The position numbers were made by a program, and so were the translations under genes. A stretch of 64,000 nt of DNA. It comes from Planctomycetota bacterium. Lineage in GTDB: Bacteria; Planctomycetota; UBA11346. Below, piece by piece: positions 9,024 to 17,305 of this stretch (positions are counted from its first letter, which is position 1; every line of letters starts with the position of its first letter). A model generated the notes under the pieces. The model had not been told where the DNA came from and made no database searches. It saw only the letters and a program-made list of their open reading frames with translations. The stretch spans positions 186,001 through 250,000 of the forward strand of contig JADGDD010000003.1 of NCBI GenBank assembly GCA_016745075.1, in the 5' to 3' direction.

Positions 9024-10325
9024 CTAGGGATGTGTGCTGGTGTGGTAAGCAGTTCGTATGCGCTCGACATATAAATCAGTATTATGATCACCTTTAAAAC
9101 GCTCAGCTACTGTGCTCAAGCGTTCTTTCCAATTATCATTTTCCATCATGGTGTCTACAGCTGTATCTACCCATTGTAGCCATTGTGGTGGATTATGTTG
9201 AAGCGTACCGTGTTCATCAAAATGTAAATGTGTGCCTACGTGGTGATAGTGAACGAAACGTGGTGGTACGTGTGGCACCATATCATGATCGTTGGTAAAG
9301 CGTAGGTGTTTTGATTGCAGGCCAAGCGTGTTGTCATACCAATTCTTAAAGTCTATATCACCTGTGCGCGGTTGGCCTATGGTGAGAATGCCGTGTACGT
9401 GATGTTGCTGGGTGGTAAGCCATGCCCCAGCCACAGATGCCAAGGCCCCACCAAGACTATGGCCACAGACCCAGAGGCGTTTCCCAGAGAGAGTAGAAAG
9501 TGTTTGCTGTATGGCTTTTTGCACAGCAGGAGAAAAAGCTTTATTAAAACCGTGGTGGATTGTTATGTTTGTAGCCCAGCTTGGGCAGGATTTTTTGAAT
9601 TCAAGATCAGTAGTAATATCTTTAACATTCTTTTCTGTGCCACGGAATGAGAGAATAATATGTTCAGCATTGGTGGCGATAAATGCCTGAGTATCTATTT
9701 CGGTATCATCTATCCATGTTGTTAGTTGGCCACCCCATTGTTGAATACGAGCGTCCACATCTTGCTCGTCTCTATACGCTAATCGAGCAAATTCGGCTAA
9801 ACCAGCGGCGTGTTGTAAGCTCATGGGGGTATCATCTAATAGATCAAAGGGAGAAACTGGAAGGTTTGTGAGCGTTGTGTGAGTAGTAGGGTCTTTTTTA
9901 TCTTCGAATAACATATTGCCGACGAGCCCTGCTTGGGGGATGCCTGCATCTTCGAGTCCAGCAAGGAGTACCCCACGTAAGGTTTTTCCGTAGTTCAGCC
10001 ACCGTTGTTCGTAAGCTTGTTGTGCGTGTTGCATAGCATGGGCAGCAGTGCTAACGGCTTCAGCTCCGAGATCACTAGATGCAATACATTTCTCTATGGC
10101 GACGTGTAGTGCGGCTCGGTCGGTTTGCAGATCGTGCTGCAATTGTTCCTGTTTTTTTTCTAATTGTGCATTGATGTATTGAATCAACTCTTGGCCAAAA
10201 TGTGCCAATTCGTTATCTATGTGTTGTTCAATGCAGTGTTTTTGCTGCTGTATTTTTACTTGGATGTCTGGTGGCACTAAGTCTGCTATGCTATCATAGT
10301 ACCCAGATAATTCTTCAAAAGCCAT
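9024..10325 (-). CDS. Class 3 lipase (alpha/beta hydrolase) with coiled-coil N-terminus
   Basis: 433 residues. Residues about 20-110 are a charged, Gln-rich coiled coil. The Lipase_3 domain follows, with FRGTEKNVKD (oxyanion strand), nucleophile elbow CGHSLGGALAS near residue 288, IGQPRTGDIDF, an acidic TNDHDMVPHVPP and a His block HHVGTHLHF, giving the Ser-Asp-His triad. It hydrolyses acylglycerols or phospholipids. No Sec signal peptide is visible. It is the last gene of a minus-strand set with an upstream lipoprotein (14 bp away) and a membrane protein. The coiled-coil start could mediate contact with the lipoprotein, which is also coiled. Confidence 0.85.
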   Translation of the reverse strand: MAFEELSGYYDSIADLVPPDIQVKIQQQKHCIEQHIDNELAHFGQELIQYINAQLEKKQEQLQHDLQTDRAALHVAIEKCIASSDLGAEAVSTAAHAMQHAQQAYEQRWLNYGKTLRGVLLAGLEDAGIPQAGLVGNMLFEDKKDPTTHTTLTNLPVSPFDLLDDTPMSLQHAAGLAEFARLAYRDEQDVDARIQQWGGQLTTWIDDTEIDTQAFIATNAEHIILSFRGTEKNVKDITTDLEFKKSCPSWATNITIHHGFNKAFSPAVQKAIQQTLSTLSGKRLWVCGHSLGGALASVAGAWLTTQQHHVHGILTIGQPRTGDIDFKNWYDNTLGLQSKHLRFTNDHDMVPHVPPRFVHYHHVGTHLHFDEHGTLQHNPPQWLQWVDTAVDTMMENDNWKERLSTVAERFKGDHNTDLYVERIRTAYHTSTHP

Positions 10326-10339
10326 AAGGTTCTCGTTTC

Positions 10340-11188
10340 TTAATCAGCAGCAGGGAGGAGCGAAGAAAGGGATAGTGTCGTGAGTTTTTTAGAGAGCTGT
10401 GTTTGCCATGCTTGTGTGTGGGCATCAATAACGATTGTGGTTTTCTCTCGATAGTTGGATACTGTTTCCGTTAAATTCTTGGTAAGTTTTCGGCCAAATG
10501 AGGTGTCTGGCATGAAGCCTTGAAAGAATAAGGTCAGTGGTCCCGGAGACTCTAAATAGGTTTTAATTTCTTCTAAGCCTTGTACGTGAGCTGAGGTGGT
10601 TGTTTTTTGTTCATAGCTCTTGGCAAGCACTGTGTCAGTAATAGTAGCGGTATCGTATGTACGTATTTCTGGGGGAATCTGTTTCCGGTGTTGTTCCAGT
10701 TTGGAGAGAATATCTTGTTGAATCATGGTCATATTCTGATCTATATGGGTAACAATTTCATCGTTACGCCGATGTATTTCAGCAAGAATACCAGCGATAA
10801 TACCTTGCAGTTTTTGTACTCTTTCTGCATTGTCTGCTATCTGTTCGATGTGTAGGTCTTGTTGAAGAGAGGCGAGTCGTTTGTGTACAGTAGCTTGTAA
10901 GTTTTTTTCTGTACCTTGAATAAGGTTTTTACGTTTATCTGCGCATTGAAGAATAACGTTCACTCGTAACTGTTCAATGGTGGTATGCCAATGGGCTAAT
11001 TGCGTTTGCTTTTCGCTTTCAAGGACAAGTCGAATAAGGTCATGTAACAATGCTCGTTCCTGATTGTCTTGGGCAACGATGCTTTCTTGCATAACATCAA
11101 TCAAATCTATCGCTTTTTGTTGACGGGCATCATCACAGCCAGAAAGTACAAATACAACAATTCCCAGAATGAATAATATATGTTTCAT
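10340..11188 (-). CDS. Lipoprotein with long coiled-coil region, unknown function
   Basis: 282 residues beginning MKHILFILGIVVFVLSGCDD, a lipoprotein signal peptide with lipobox LSGC and Asp at +2. In enteric bacteria Asp at +2 favours inner-membrane retention; whether that rule holds here is unknown. Residues about 25-180 are long amphipathic helices rich in Gln, Glu and Lys. The ATG overlaps the stop of the upstream membrane-protein gene by 4 bp, so the two are translationally coupled. No family is recognised. Position beside a lipase suggests a partner, inhibitor or foldase role, but nothing in the sequence proves it. Confidence 0.75.
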   Translation of the reverse strand: MKHILFILGIVVFVLSGCDDARQQKAIDLIDVMQESIVAQDNQERALLHDLIRLVLESEKQTQLAHWHTTIEQLRVNVILQCADKRKNLIQGTEKNLQATVHKRLASLQQDLHIEQIADNAERVQKLQGIIAGILAEIHRRNDEIVTHIDQNMTMIQQDILSKLEQHRKQIPPEIRTYDTATITDTVLAKSYEQKTTTSAHVQGLEEIKTYLESPGPLTLFFQGFMPDTSFGRKLTKNLTETVSNYREKTTIVIDAHTQAWQTQLSKKLTTLSLSSLLPAAD

Positions 11189-12573
11189 GGATGTTGTTCC
11201 TTGTCAGCACTGTGTTGTAAAGGTGCTGTTGCAATATCTCGAATGCGGGCATGCAGGCCATGAAATTGTGGGGCGGTGTTTTTTGTGTCGTTTTGTGTAG
11301 TGCTTACAGGAATATGAGTAGGCGTTTTATTTCGTTTGTGTATATTACGTATTGGTCCTTCGTCAACACTGCGGCGTAATGACTTGGTCATTTTTCGCAA
11401 GAGGTCATATGGTAAGGTTGGGAATAAACCAAAAATAAACGCGTAGGCAAGGATAGCCGGTGTAGACCGTATTCCATCTAGCGGATCTGCTCCACTTAAG
11501 CCATATGCATAAAGCCAAAAAACAGCGAGTGACATAAACGGTACATAAACAACTTGCATTAAACCGTACAGCGTTCCGCGTGGTGTCCAAATGTTCTCTT
11601 GCTTCCAGCCCATTAAAAACATGCCGCATTGTAATAAATTATTAGTCATGATGCCAAAGATGCTCCATGCAATAATTTCTATCCAGCGCCAAGAACCAAA
11701 TAACCAAAATCCTTTGAGCTCTCCATTAACAATGTTTTGTAATTCTTTTTCTAAATGCTTCGTTTCATTTTGATAAATAGTGAATTGTAAAGAATCTGAA
11801 GAAGGACGATAATGAAAACTTGGATTGGCCAGTAGGCTGTGTAGCCATTGCTCCATCAATGTATGATGAGCGATAGTTCTTTCTGGTGCATGTAGTTGTT
11901 GCTGAGTCTTGTGTTGTGGAATGACATCTGAATGCGTTTCTGGAAATTGTGTTCCAGCAAGGAGTTGTTTCTGCAAAGGGGTTAGTGGATCTTCTTTTGC
12001 AGGGGTAGGCTGAGCTTGTTTGTGCGGAGTGTTGATTGGTCTGTAGGCATGATGCAGAGCCGCAAGAAGGTTGTCAAAATCTTGTAAGGTGCCAATGTTT
12101 TTCCTCGCAATCAGGCCTGGTGCTATGATGTGAATTGCTTGTTGTTCGGAAGCTTGTTGGTTTGCTGGGAATAATTCTTCAGGACGTATTTCTAATGTAT
12201 GCGTGTCTGTGGCCCAGCGAGTGATGTATTCGCGGAAGAGATCACTTGTGCGAATGTTTAATTGTTGCAAATGTGTGTGCGTACGAGAAAGAACCCCACG
12301 AAATTGTGGAAGCTTTTCAAAGCTTGTTTCGGTCGGGTCGTCAAAGGTATGGTGGTTGCTGTGTCCTAGTTCCAGCTGACCAGAATTTTTTGCAATGCTG
12401 ATAGAATAATTCCCCAGCAAACCACGCACGGTTTGTTGAACATGAGTTTCGTATGTTCGTTGATACTTTATTTTTCCAGACGTATAAACAACAATGGTGA
12501 CGATAAGAATAAGCAGCAAGAATATCGCGTTGAGCGGTAAAGAGTTGCAGCAGGCGCGATAGATGGGTGTCAT
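11185..12573 (-). CDS. Membrane protein of unknown function
   Basis: 462 residues. One N-terminal transmembrane helix (about 13-33, AIFLLLILIVTIVVYT) is followed by a large polar region to about residue 285. Then come at least three helices (about 290-320, 335-360, 375-395) and a basic C-terminal tail. The polar region is probably extracytoplasmic. It starts on the base after the stop of the LmbE gene and overlaps the lipoprotein gene by 4 bp, so the four genes form a tight operon. No known family is recognised. Confidence 0.75.
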   Translation of the reverse strand: MTPIYRACCNSLPLNAIFLLLILIVTIVVYTSGKIKYQRTYETHVQQTVRGLLGNYSISIAKNSGQLELGHSNHHTFDDPTETSFEKLPQFRGVLSRTHTHLQQLNIRTSDLFREYITRWATDTHTLEIRPEELFPANQQASEQQAIHIIAPGLIARKNIGTLQDFDNLLAALHHAYRPINTPHKQAQPTPAKEDPLTPLQKQLLAGTQFPETHSDVIPQHKTQQQLHAPERTIAHHTLMEQWLHSLLANPSFHYRPSSDSLQFTIYQNETKHLEKELQNIVNGELKGFWLFGSWRWIEIIAWSIFGIMTNNLLQCGMFLMGWKQENIWTPRGTLYGLMQVVYVPFMSLAVFWLYAYGLSGADPLDGIRSTPAILAYAFIFGLFPTLPYDLLRKMTKSLRRSVDEGPIRNIHKRNKTPTHIPVSTTQNDTKNTAPQFHGLHARIRDIATAPLQHSADKEQHP

Positions 12574-13302
12574 TTACGTCCTTTGTTCGTCTGTGAGTTC
12601 AAGTAATATTGAGCGGTAACTACGTCCCCAACGCATGGCAAGTGGCGGCATGAACGAAACAAAACATTCTGCGGCATCGCACCATGCTTCTGTGCCAATA
12701 AAAGCATCACGCGCTTCTTCTGCATCGAGTGCCGCATCATCTAATTGGCTGCGATGGCAGGCCATCAGTGCGCGTTTTTCGGCAACGACATCAGAAATGT
12801 TTACCAGAAAGTCTGGCTTGGCATGGGTGAACCCTTCGTGCTGAGCCAGTAATAATTCAACGTCAAAGGTGAGCTGGGCACGTCGCATGGCTTGCATAGA
12901 AATTTGATAAGCAGCACTGTGATCTGGCTTATCAAAGGGCCAATGGGTAAAGACTGAGCGTGGTTTAAGTGTGGTCATAAGTGCTGTGATTTTTTCAACA
13001 GTATCACGGTCGGCAAAGACATCGCCGTCTATGTGATCTAAAACCGTCAGTTTGGCATTGAGCATGTTTGCTGCGGTTTGTGCTTCAGAGCGGCGCAGAG
13101 CGGCAGTGTCTTCGCGTGGTTCTGTACTGAGCACCCGTTGTTCTGGGTCTTTCAACCCTTCAGGTGGAAAGCCATGTTGTCCAGGAGAGAGGATAACAAT
13201 ATGCAGTTGATATCTGTCTTTTAACAAAAGTGCAGTCCCGCCCATGAGGCGTTCAATATCATCTGGGTGGGTCATAATCACAAGTATGTTTGAATTTGGC
13301 AT
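12574..13302 (-). CDS. PIG-L/LmbE family N-acetylglucosamine deacetylase-like protein
   Basis: 242-residue zinc-dependent de-N-acetylase fold. The zinc/catalytic motif is MTHPDDIERLMGG near residue 10 (HPDD), and a third metal ligand is probably in FDKPDHSAAY (PDH). Members act on N-acetyl-glucosaminyl lipids or on bacillithiol/mycothiol precursors; the substrate here is open. An in-frame ATG at 13389 would add 29 residues and leave only 6 bp to the divergent gene. The motif position and room for a promoter favour the ATG at 13302, although neither start has a good ribosome site. It is first in the operon ending with the lipase. Confidence 0.8.
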   Translation of the reverse strand: MPNSNILVIMTHPDDIERLMGGTALLLKDRYQLHIVILSPGQHGFPPEGLKDPEQRVLSTEPREDTAALRRSEAQTAANMLNAKLTVLDHIDGDVFADRDTVEKITALMTTLKPRSVFTHWPFDKPDHSAAYQISMQAMRRAQLTFDVELLLAQHEGFTHAKPDFLVNISDVVAEKRALMACHRSQLDDAALDAEEARDAFIGTEAWCDAAECFVSFMPPLAMRWGRSYRSILLELTDEQRT

Positions 13303-13395
13303 GGTTTGAATATGTAGAGCGAATACTAGAAGACAAGAGTTAGGATAGGGGAAAAGATGCTTTGTTACTGAGCTCTTCAGAGCTAGCATGCGGAT

Positions 13396-14649
13396 ATGAA
13401 TAAAGAAAACTGTCTAGCGGTATTGTCCATTTCTGAAGCGGCAGCGGTGCTGAGTCCTCATTGGGAAGAGTCTGTTTCCTTATATCAGGCACCATCATTT
13501 TTGGCTGATGCAGAGAGAATACGGTCTATTGCCGAATACTGCGGTATACATGCTGCAGCAATAACAACCTGTATAAACTGTGCGCAGAAAATTGGCGCGT
13601 CTCAAGAAGCCAGTTTCTTGTTCTTTCATCTGTATCGCCTTGCTTTTGAAAAACTGGATTACCCGTCCAAAAACTTCAGTTCTTTACCACTGTTGCCTTT
13701 GCTTGGTGAGCACGAATCTGTTGTCTATTTATTACTGACCTTGCAGGTATCCGAAGAGATTCGGGCTTTCCATAAGAATAAACATATTCCAGAACAGATT
13801 TCTCAAGAAACCTTGTACGACGTGGCTATCAACATGGATAAGTGGGAGCGCACCCACGGTGGCCTTATTGGTTTAGCACCTGCCTTACTTGGTTGGTTTA
13901 GAACGCATAATAGTCGGGCATTGTATCGTATCGGTCGTTTGCAGTTTCATTATAAAGCTTGTGATGACACCATAGCGGTGTACAGAAATAAACAGACACA
14001 AGATATTGTGACTTTCAGCAAGGCTGGGGTTCATTATACTTCAGAAGGTTTTTGTGCTGTAGATGGTCAGGAAGATCAGTTGTCAGATAATTGGTACTCT
14101 GTGTGGGAAGAAACTGAAAAGGGTCTTACTGCCAACCCTATTACGGCCGGTGGTCAGGCACAGCAAAAAACAATAACCATACAACCAGATGAATGGGATT
14201 GTGAGCTGGGGCTTGGCAAGCATACATTGGATGTGCATATCCCAGAAGGTGGCGGTATGACCGTGGAAGCGTGCATAGCATCGATGACGAATGCTTTACC
14301 GTTTTTCCAAACATATTTTCCAGAAAAAACAGTGGATGGTTTTTCTTGTCGTTCATGGATTTACTCGCCACAGTATGATGAATTATATCGACCAGATGCA
14401 AACTTTGTCTTATTTCAAAAAGAAGTACATTTGTTCCCTGTTTGGTCCAGTGGCACAGAAGGCATCTACTTTGTTTTTGATACCGATGATATAGATCTCG
14501 AAACCGTGGAATGTCGTTCTAGCTTACAAAAGGCGATGGTTGGGCATTTGCGTGCAGGCGGTGTGCTGCGTGCAGGCGGTATGTTCTTCTTGAAGAAAGA
14601 TATGGCTCAACTTGGGCAGCGTTGTTATCATCAAGAAGCATCGCAGTAG
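13396..14649 (+). CDS. Acyltransferase-like protein with NAT_N and GNAT-like C-terminal domains
   Basis: 417 residues. The C-terminal part (about 260-415) resembles the GNAT_C family of two-domain acyltransferase-like proteins: HIPEGGGMTVEAC, FFQTYFPEK, FSCRSWIYSPQYDELYRPDANFVLFQKE. The N-terminal helical part (about 1-185) would be the partner NAT_N domain. I recognise this from remembered family consensus, so the call is moderate. Substrate and partner are unknown. It is divergent from lmbE with about 90 bp between, and a possible terminator follows. Confidence 0.6.
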   Translation: MNKENCLAVLSISEAAAVLSPHWEESVSLYQAPSFLADAERIRSIAEYCGIHAAAITTCINCAQKIGASQEASFLFFHLYRLAFEKLDYPSKNFSSLPLLPLLGEHESVVYLLLTLQVSEEIRAFHKNKHIPEQISQETLYDVAINMDKWERTHGGLIGLAPALLGWFRTHNSRALYRIGRLQFHYKACDDTIAVYRNKQTQDIVTFSKAGVHYTSEGFCAVDGQEDQLSDNWYSVWEETEKGLTANPITAGGQAQQKTITIQPDEWDCELGLGKHTLDVHIPEGGGMTVEACIASMTNALPFFQTYFPEKTVDGFSCRSWIYSPQYDELYRPDANFVLFQKEVHLFPVWSSGTEGIYFVFDTDDIDLETVECRSSLQKAMVGHLRAGGVLRAGGMFFLKKDMAQLGQRCYHQEASQ

Positions 14650-14651
14650 AA

Positions 14652-14690
14652 AAAGAAGAACATAGAGGGCACTTTCTACAGATCTTCTTT
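14652..14690 (+). terminator. Possible terminator hairpin
   Basis: An 8-bp perfect outer stem (14652-14659 with 14683-14690) encloses a smaller TAGA/TCTA pairing. It lies 3 bp after the stop of the GNAT-like gene. Only three T residues end the right arm and no T-run follows, so it is weak as an intrinsic terminator. Confidence 0.35.
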
Positions 14691-14770
14691 CTGGCAGTAC
14701 GGGTAAGTAAGTGGTTCTATTTTTTTATTCTCACCTTGAACTAAGCCCGCCAGCTCTATAGTCCGCACGT

Positions 14771-15475
14771 ATGTTGCGACCTATATTATTGAAATTGTCA
14801 GGCGAAGCCCTACGTGGTACCGCTGATGGAATTTTTGACCGCCATGAACTGATGCGCGTAGCGCAAGAATTGCTGAGTGGCATAGATAACGGCGCGCGTG
14901 TTGGTATTGTTGTTGGCGGTGGTAACATTTTGCGTGGTGATGGCATCTCCGGTGATAAAGGTGATCCAACACGCGGACATTACATGGGTATGTTAGCAAC
15001 ACTGATCAATAGCCTCGCGCTTAAAGAAGTGATAGAAGATGCTGGCGGTGACTGCGAAGTGGTTGCTCCACATAACATCCCGAATGTTGCTCATCAATAC
15101 AATCGTGCTCAAGTTGTGCGTTGGTTAGATGAAGGCGTTGTTGTTGTCTTTGGCGGCGGTACCGGCCATCCATTCTTTACCACAGATACAACCGCTGCCC
15201 TGCGTGCTGCTGAAATTGGCGCTGACTGTCTATTAAAAGCCAGCAATGTCGATGGCATTTATACAGCAGATCCACGCAAAGATAGTTCAGCCAAGCGGTT
15301 TGAAACCCTCAGTTTTGATGAAGCGATAGCAGGCCGTTACCAAGTTATGGACCAAGCGGCGTTTGCTATTTGCCGTGACCAAAGTGTTTCCATCCGTGTT
15401 TTTGATATGCGTCAGCCAGGAGCTATTGTGCAAGCACTTGGTCCAACTCCACCGGGAACGTTAGTCGGAAGTTAA
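14771..15475 (+). CDS. pyrH: UMP kinase (uridylate kinase)
   Basis: 234-residue amino-acid-kinase-fold enzyme making UDP from UMP and ATP. Motifs include LLKLSGEALRG at the N-terminus, VGIVVGGGNILRGD (phosphate-binding Gly-rich loop), FGGGTGHPFFTTDTTAALRAAEI (the pyrH signature) and KASNVDGIYTADPRKD. The length is normal for bacterial PyrH. There is no clear ribosome site before the ATG. It is followed by frr, the conserved pyrH-frr order. Confidence 0.95.
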   Translation: MLRPILLKLSGEALRGTADGIFDRHELMRVAQELLSGIDNGARVGIVVGGGNILRGDGISGDKGDPTRGHYMGMLATLINSLALKEVIEDAGGDCEVVAPHNIPNVAHQYNRAQVVRWLDEGVVVVFGGGTGHPFFTTDTTAALRAAEIGADCLLKASNVDGIYTADPRKDSSAKRFETLSFDEAIAGRYQVMDQAAFAICRDQSVSIRVFDMRQPGAIVQALGPTPPGTLVGS

Positions 15476-15512
15476 GAGCATGTTAAGGGCATGTTAAGGG
15501 AATGTTAACGGC
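15469..15512 (+). repeat. Four tandem 11-bp repeats (consensus ATGTTAAGGGC) between pyrH and frr
   Basis: Units at 15469-15479, 15480-15490, 15491-15501 and 15502-15512 all share GTTAA, with at most three differences from the consensus. The first overlaps the pyrH stop codon. An 11-bp period places each unit on the same helix face, like tandem sites for OmpR/PhoB-type regulators. The last three units also read as tiny ATG ORFs of four to five codons. Confidence 0.75.
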
Positions 15513-15569
15513 GTAAAGTGCTGTAAGCTGGCTATTTAAACATTTGATTAATAAAACAAGGAGCCACTC

Positions 15570-16130
15570 ATGGCCATAGAAGATATCCAATTTGAAGCAG
15601 AAGAACATTTTGAAAAGAGTATTGGTGCTCTTGAAAATGATTTTAAACGTATTCGTACCGGTCGCGCCACGGTTGGTATGGTGGACCATGTGCAGGTCGA
15701 GGCTTACGGTGCGTTTATGCCACTTCAACAATTGGCCAATATCTCTGTGCCAGAGCCGCAACAGTTACTTATTAAACCCTACGACAAAAGTTCACTCAAA
15801 GATATTGAACGTGGTTTAACCGTTGCTGATCTGGGCATGGCTCCACAAAGTGATGGTGAAGTGATTCGTTTGAATGTACCAACTCTTTCAGGCGAACGCC
15901 GCAAAGAAATGGTTGCCTCGGCTAATGAATGCAGTGAAAAATGCCGTGTTGCTATGCGCAACGCTCGCCGTGACGCTATCAAGAAAATTGAAGCCGAAGG
16001 TAAAGAAGATAAATTGCCAGAAGATCTCATCAAAAAATCTGTAGAAGAAGTGACTGAGTTGTTAAAACAGTATGAAGGCAAAGTTGAGGTCGAGCTCAAA
16101 TCCAAAACAGACGACTTGCTTAAAGTCTAA
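15570..16130 (+). CDS. frr: Ribosome recycling factor
   Basis: 186-residue two-domain factor that, with EF-G, splits post-termination ribosomes. Typical features are the N-terminal helix (FEKSIGALENDFKRIRTGRAT, the conserved RTGRA), IPVPE-like ISVPEPQQLLIKPYDKSSLKDIE, VIRLNVPTLSGERRKEM and the C-terminal helices ending in a Lys-rich stretch. AAGGAG precedes the ATG by 7 bp. It follows pyrH by 94 bp and precedes the AI-2E transporter by 6 bp. Confidence 0.97.
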   Translation: MAIEDIQFEAEEHFEKSIGALENDFKRIRTGRATVGMVDHVQVEAYGAFMPLQQLANISVPEPQQLLIKPYDKSSLKDIERGLTVADLGMAPQSDGEVIRLNVPTLSGERRKEMVASANECSEKCRVAMRNARRDAIKKIEAEGKEDKLPEDLIKKSVEEVTELLKQYEGKVEVELKSKTDDLLKV

Positions 16131-16136
16131 GCTTGT

Positions 16137-17258
16137 ATGTTAGAAGACCAACAACCGTGGAACCTTGATAGGCTCGTACGTGTGGCGCTTACCTGCGGCA
16201 TGGTTGCGGGCCTGTTGTGGTTATTGGCGTATCTTGGCCCAGTATTGGTCCCCTTTATCATCGCCTTTCTATTGGCCTATTTATTAAACCCCTTGGTTTG
16301 TCTGGTTCAGCGTAAAGTGCAGAACAGAACTGCGGCCGTATTGGTAACGCTCAGTGGGGCTGCTGTGACGGGTATTGGGTTGTTATGGGTAACGATTACC
16401 TTGTTGGTTGGCCAAGCTGTGCACGCGGTTAACATTCTTAAAGAAATGGCTGTAAACGGCCAATATGCAGATCGGGCTTTAGAATGGTTGCCACTGAGCG
16501 TTGTTGAGCGCATACAAGCCTACGGTGATAGCTGGACCGATATTGGCACATTATTGCAAGATGAAGAATTCATGAAGGTCTTGCAAAGTAAACCCGTAGC
16601 AGATGCCGCATCATGGCTCTTCGCCCAAAACACCGCTTTGGTTTCTCAGCTTGGTGGTATCTTGGCAGCTATTATGGGCCTGACGGTTATTGTTTTATAT
16701 CTCATATTTTTGCTCATCGATTATGATTGGTTTCGGAGCAGTTGGCAAAAATGGATACCAGAAGTGCACAGAGAACCGACGCTCAATTTCCTTGGCGAAT
16801 TTGATGCGGTGATGAATCGTCATTTCCGAGCACAGGCAGTTGTCTCCATGCTCACAGGTTTGCTTTTTGCTATCGGTTTTTCTGTCATGGGTTTACCGTT
16901 AGCAATAATGATGGGTGTGATGATGGGTGCATTAAATATGGTTCCCTATCTCCAACTGGCCGGTCTTATCCCTGTTGGCATTATGGGCCTCATTATGGTC
17001 GTCGATAAAAGTATGAGTATTGTTGAGGTAAGCGTGTGGATACTCTCGATTACCGCTGTGGTACAAGTCATCCAAGATGCCATTCTTGTTCCGCGCATCA
17101 TGGGCAAAGCCTTCGGGTTGCGCCCCGTCATCATCTTACTCGCCATTATGATCTGGGGCCAATTGCTCGGCCTACTTGGTCTCGTTATTGCCCTTCCTGC
17201 TACCTGTTTATTCGCCGCATGGTATCGCCGTCTTGTGTTACATGATGTAAAAGAATGA
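16137..17258 (+). CDS. AI-2E family transporter (PerM/YdiK-type membrane protein)
   Basis: 373-residue polytopic inner-membrane protein of the AI-2E exporter-like family. N-terminal helices at about 15-55 and 60-90, a soluble loop about 100-170, then a cluster of helices to about 365. The family signature region includes GLLFAIGFSVMGLPLAIMMGVMMGALNMVPYLQ and the C-terminal LVPRIMGKAFGLRPVIILLAIMIWGQLLGLLGL. Family members export small molecules or ions; true AI-2 transport is shown for few. It starts 6 bp after frr without its own clear ribosome site, suggesting translational coupling. Confidence 0.88.
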   Translation: MLEDQQPWNLDRLVRVALTCGMVAGLLWLLAYLGPVLVPFIIAFLLAYLLNPLVCLVQRKVQNRTAAVLVTLSGAAVTGIGLLWVTITLLVGQAVHAVNILKEMAVNGQYADRALEWLPLSVVERIQAYGDSWTDIGTLLQDEEFMKVLQSKPVADAASWLFAQNTALVSQLGGILAAIMGLTVIVLYLIFLLIDYDWFRSSWQKWIPEVHREPTLNFLGEFDAVMNRHFRAQAVVSMLTGLLFAIGFSVMGLPLAIMMGVMMGALNMVPYLQLAGLIPVGIMGLIMVVDKSMSIVEVSVWILSITAVVQVIQDAILVPRIMGKAFGLRPVIILLAIMIWGQLLGLLGLVIALPATCLFAAWYRRLVLHDVKE

Positions 17259-17305
17259 AGATGAGTTGGGTTAACTGAACATACTCGGTAATTCTTATAG
17301 AATAC

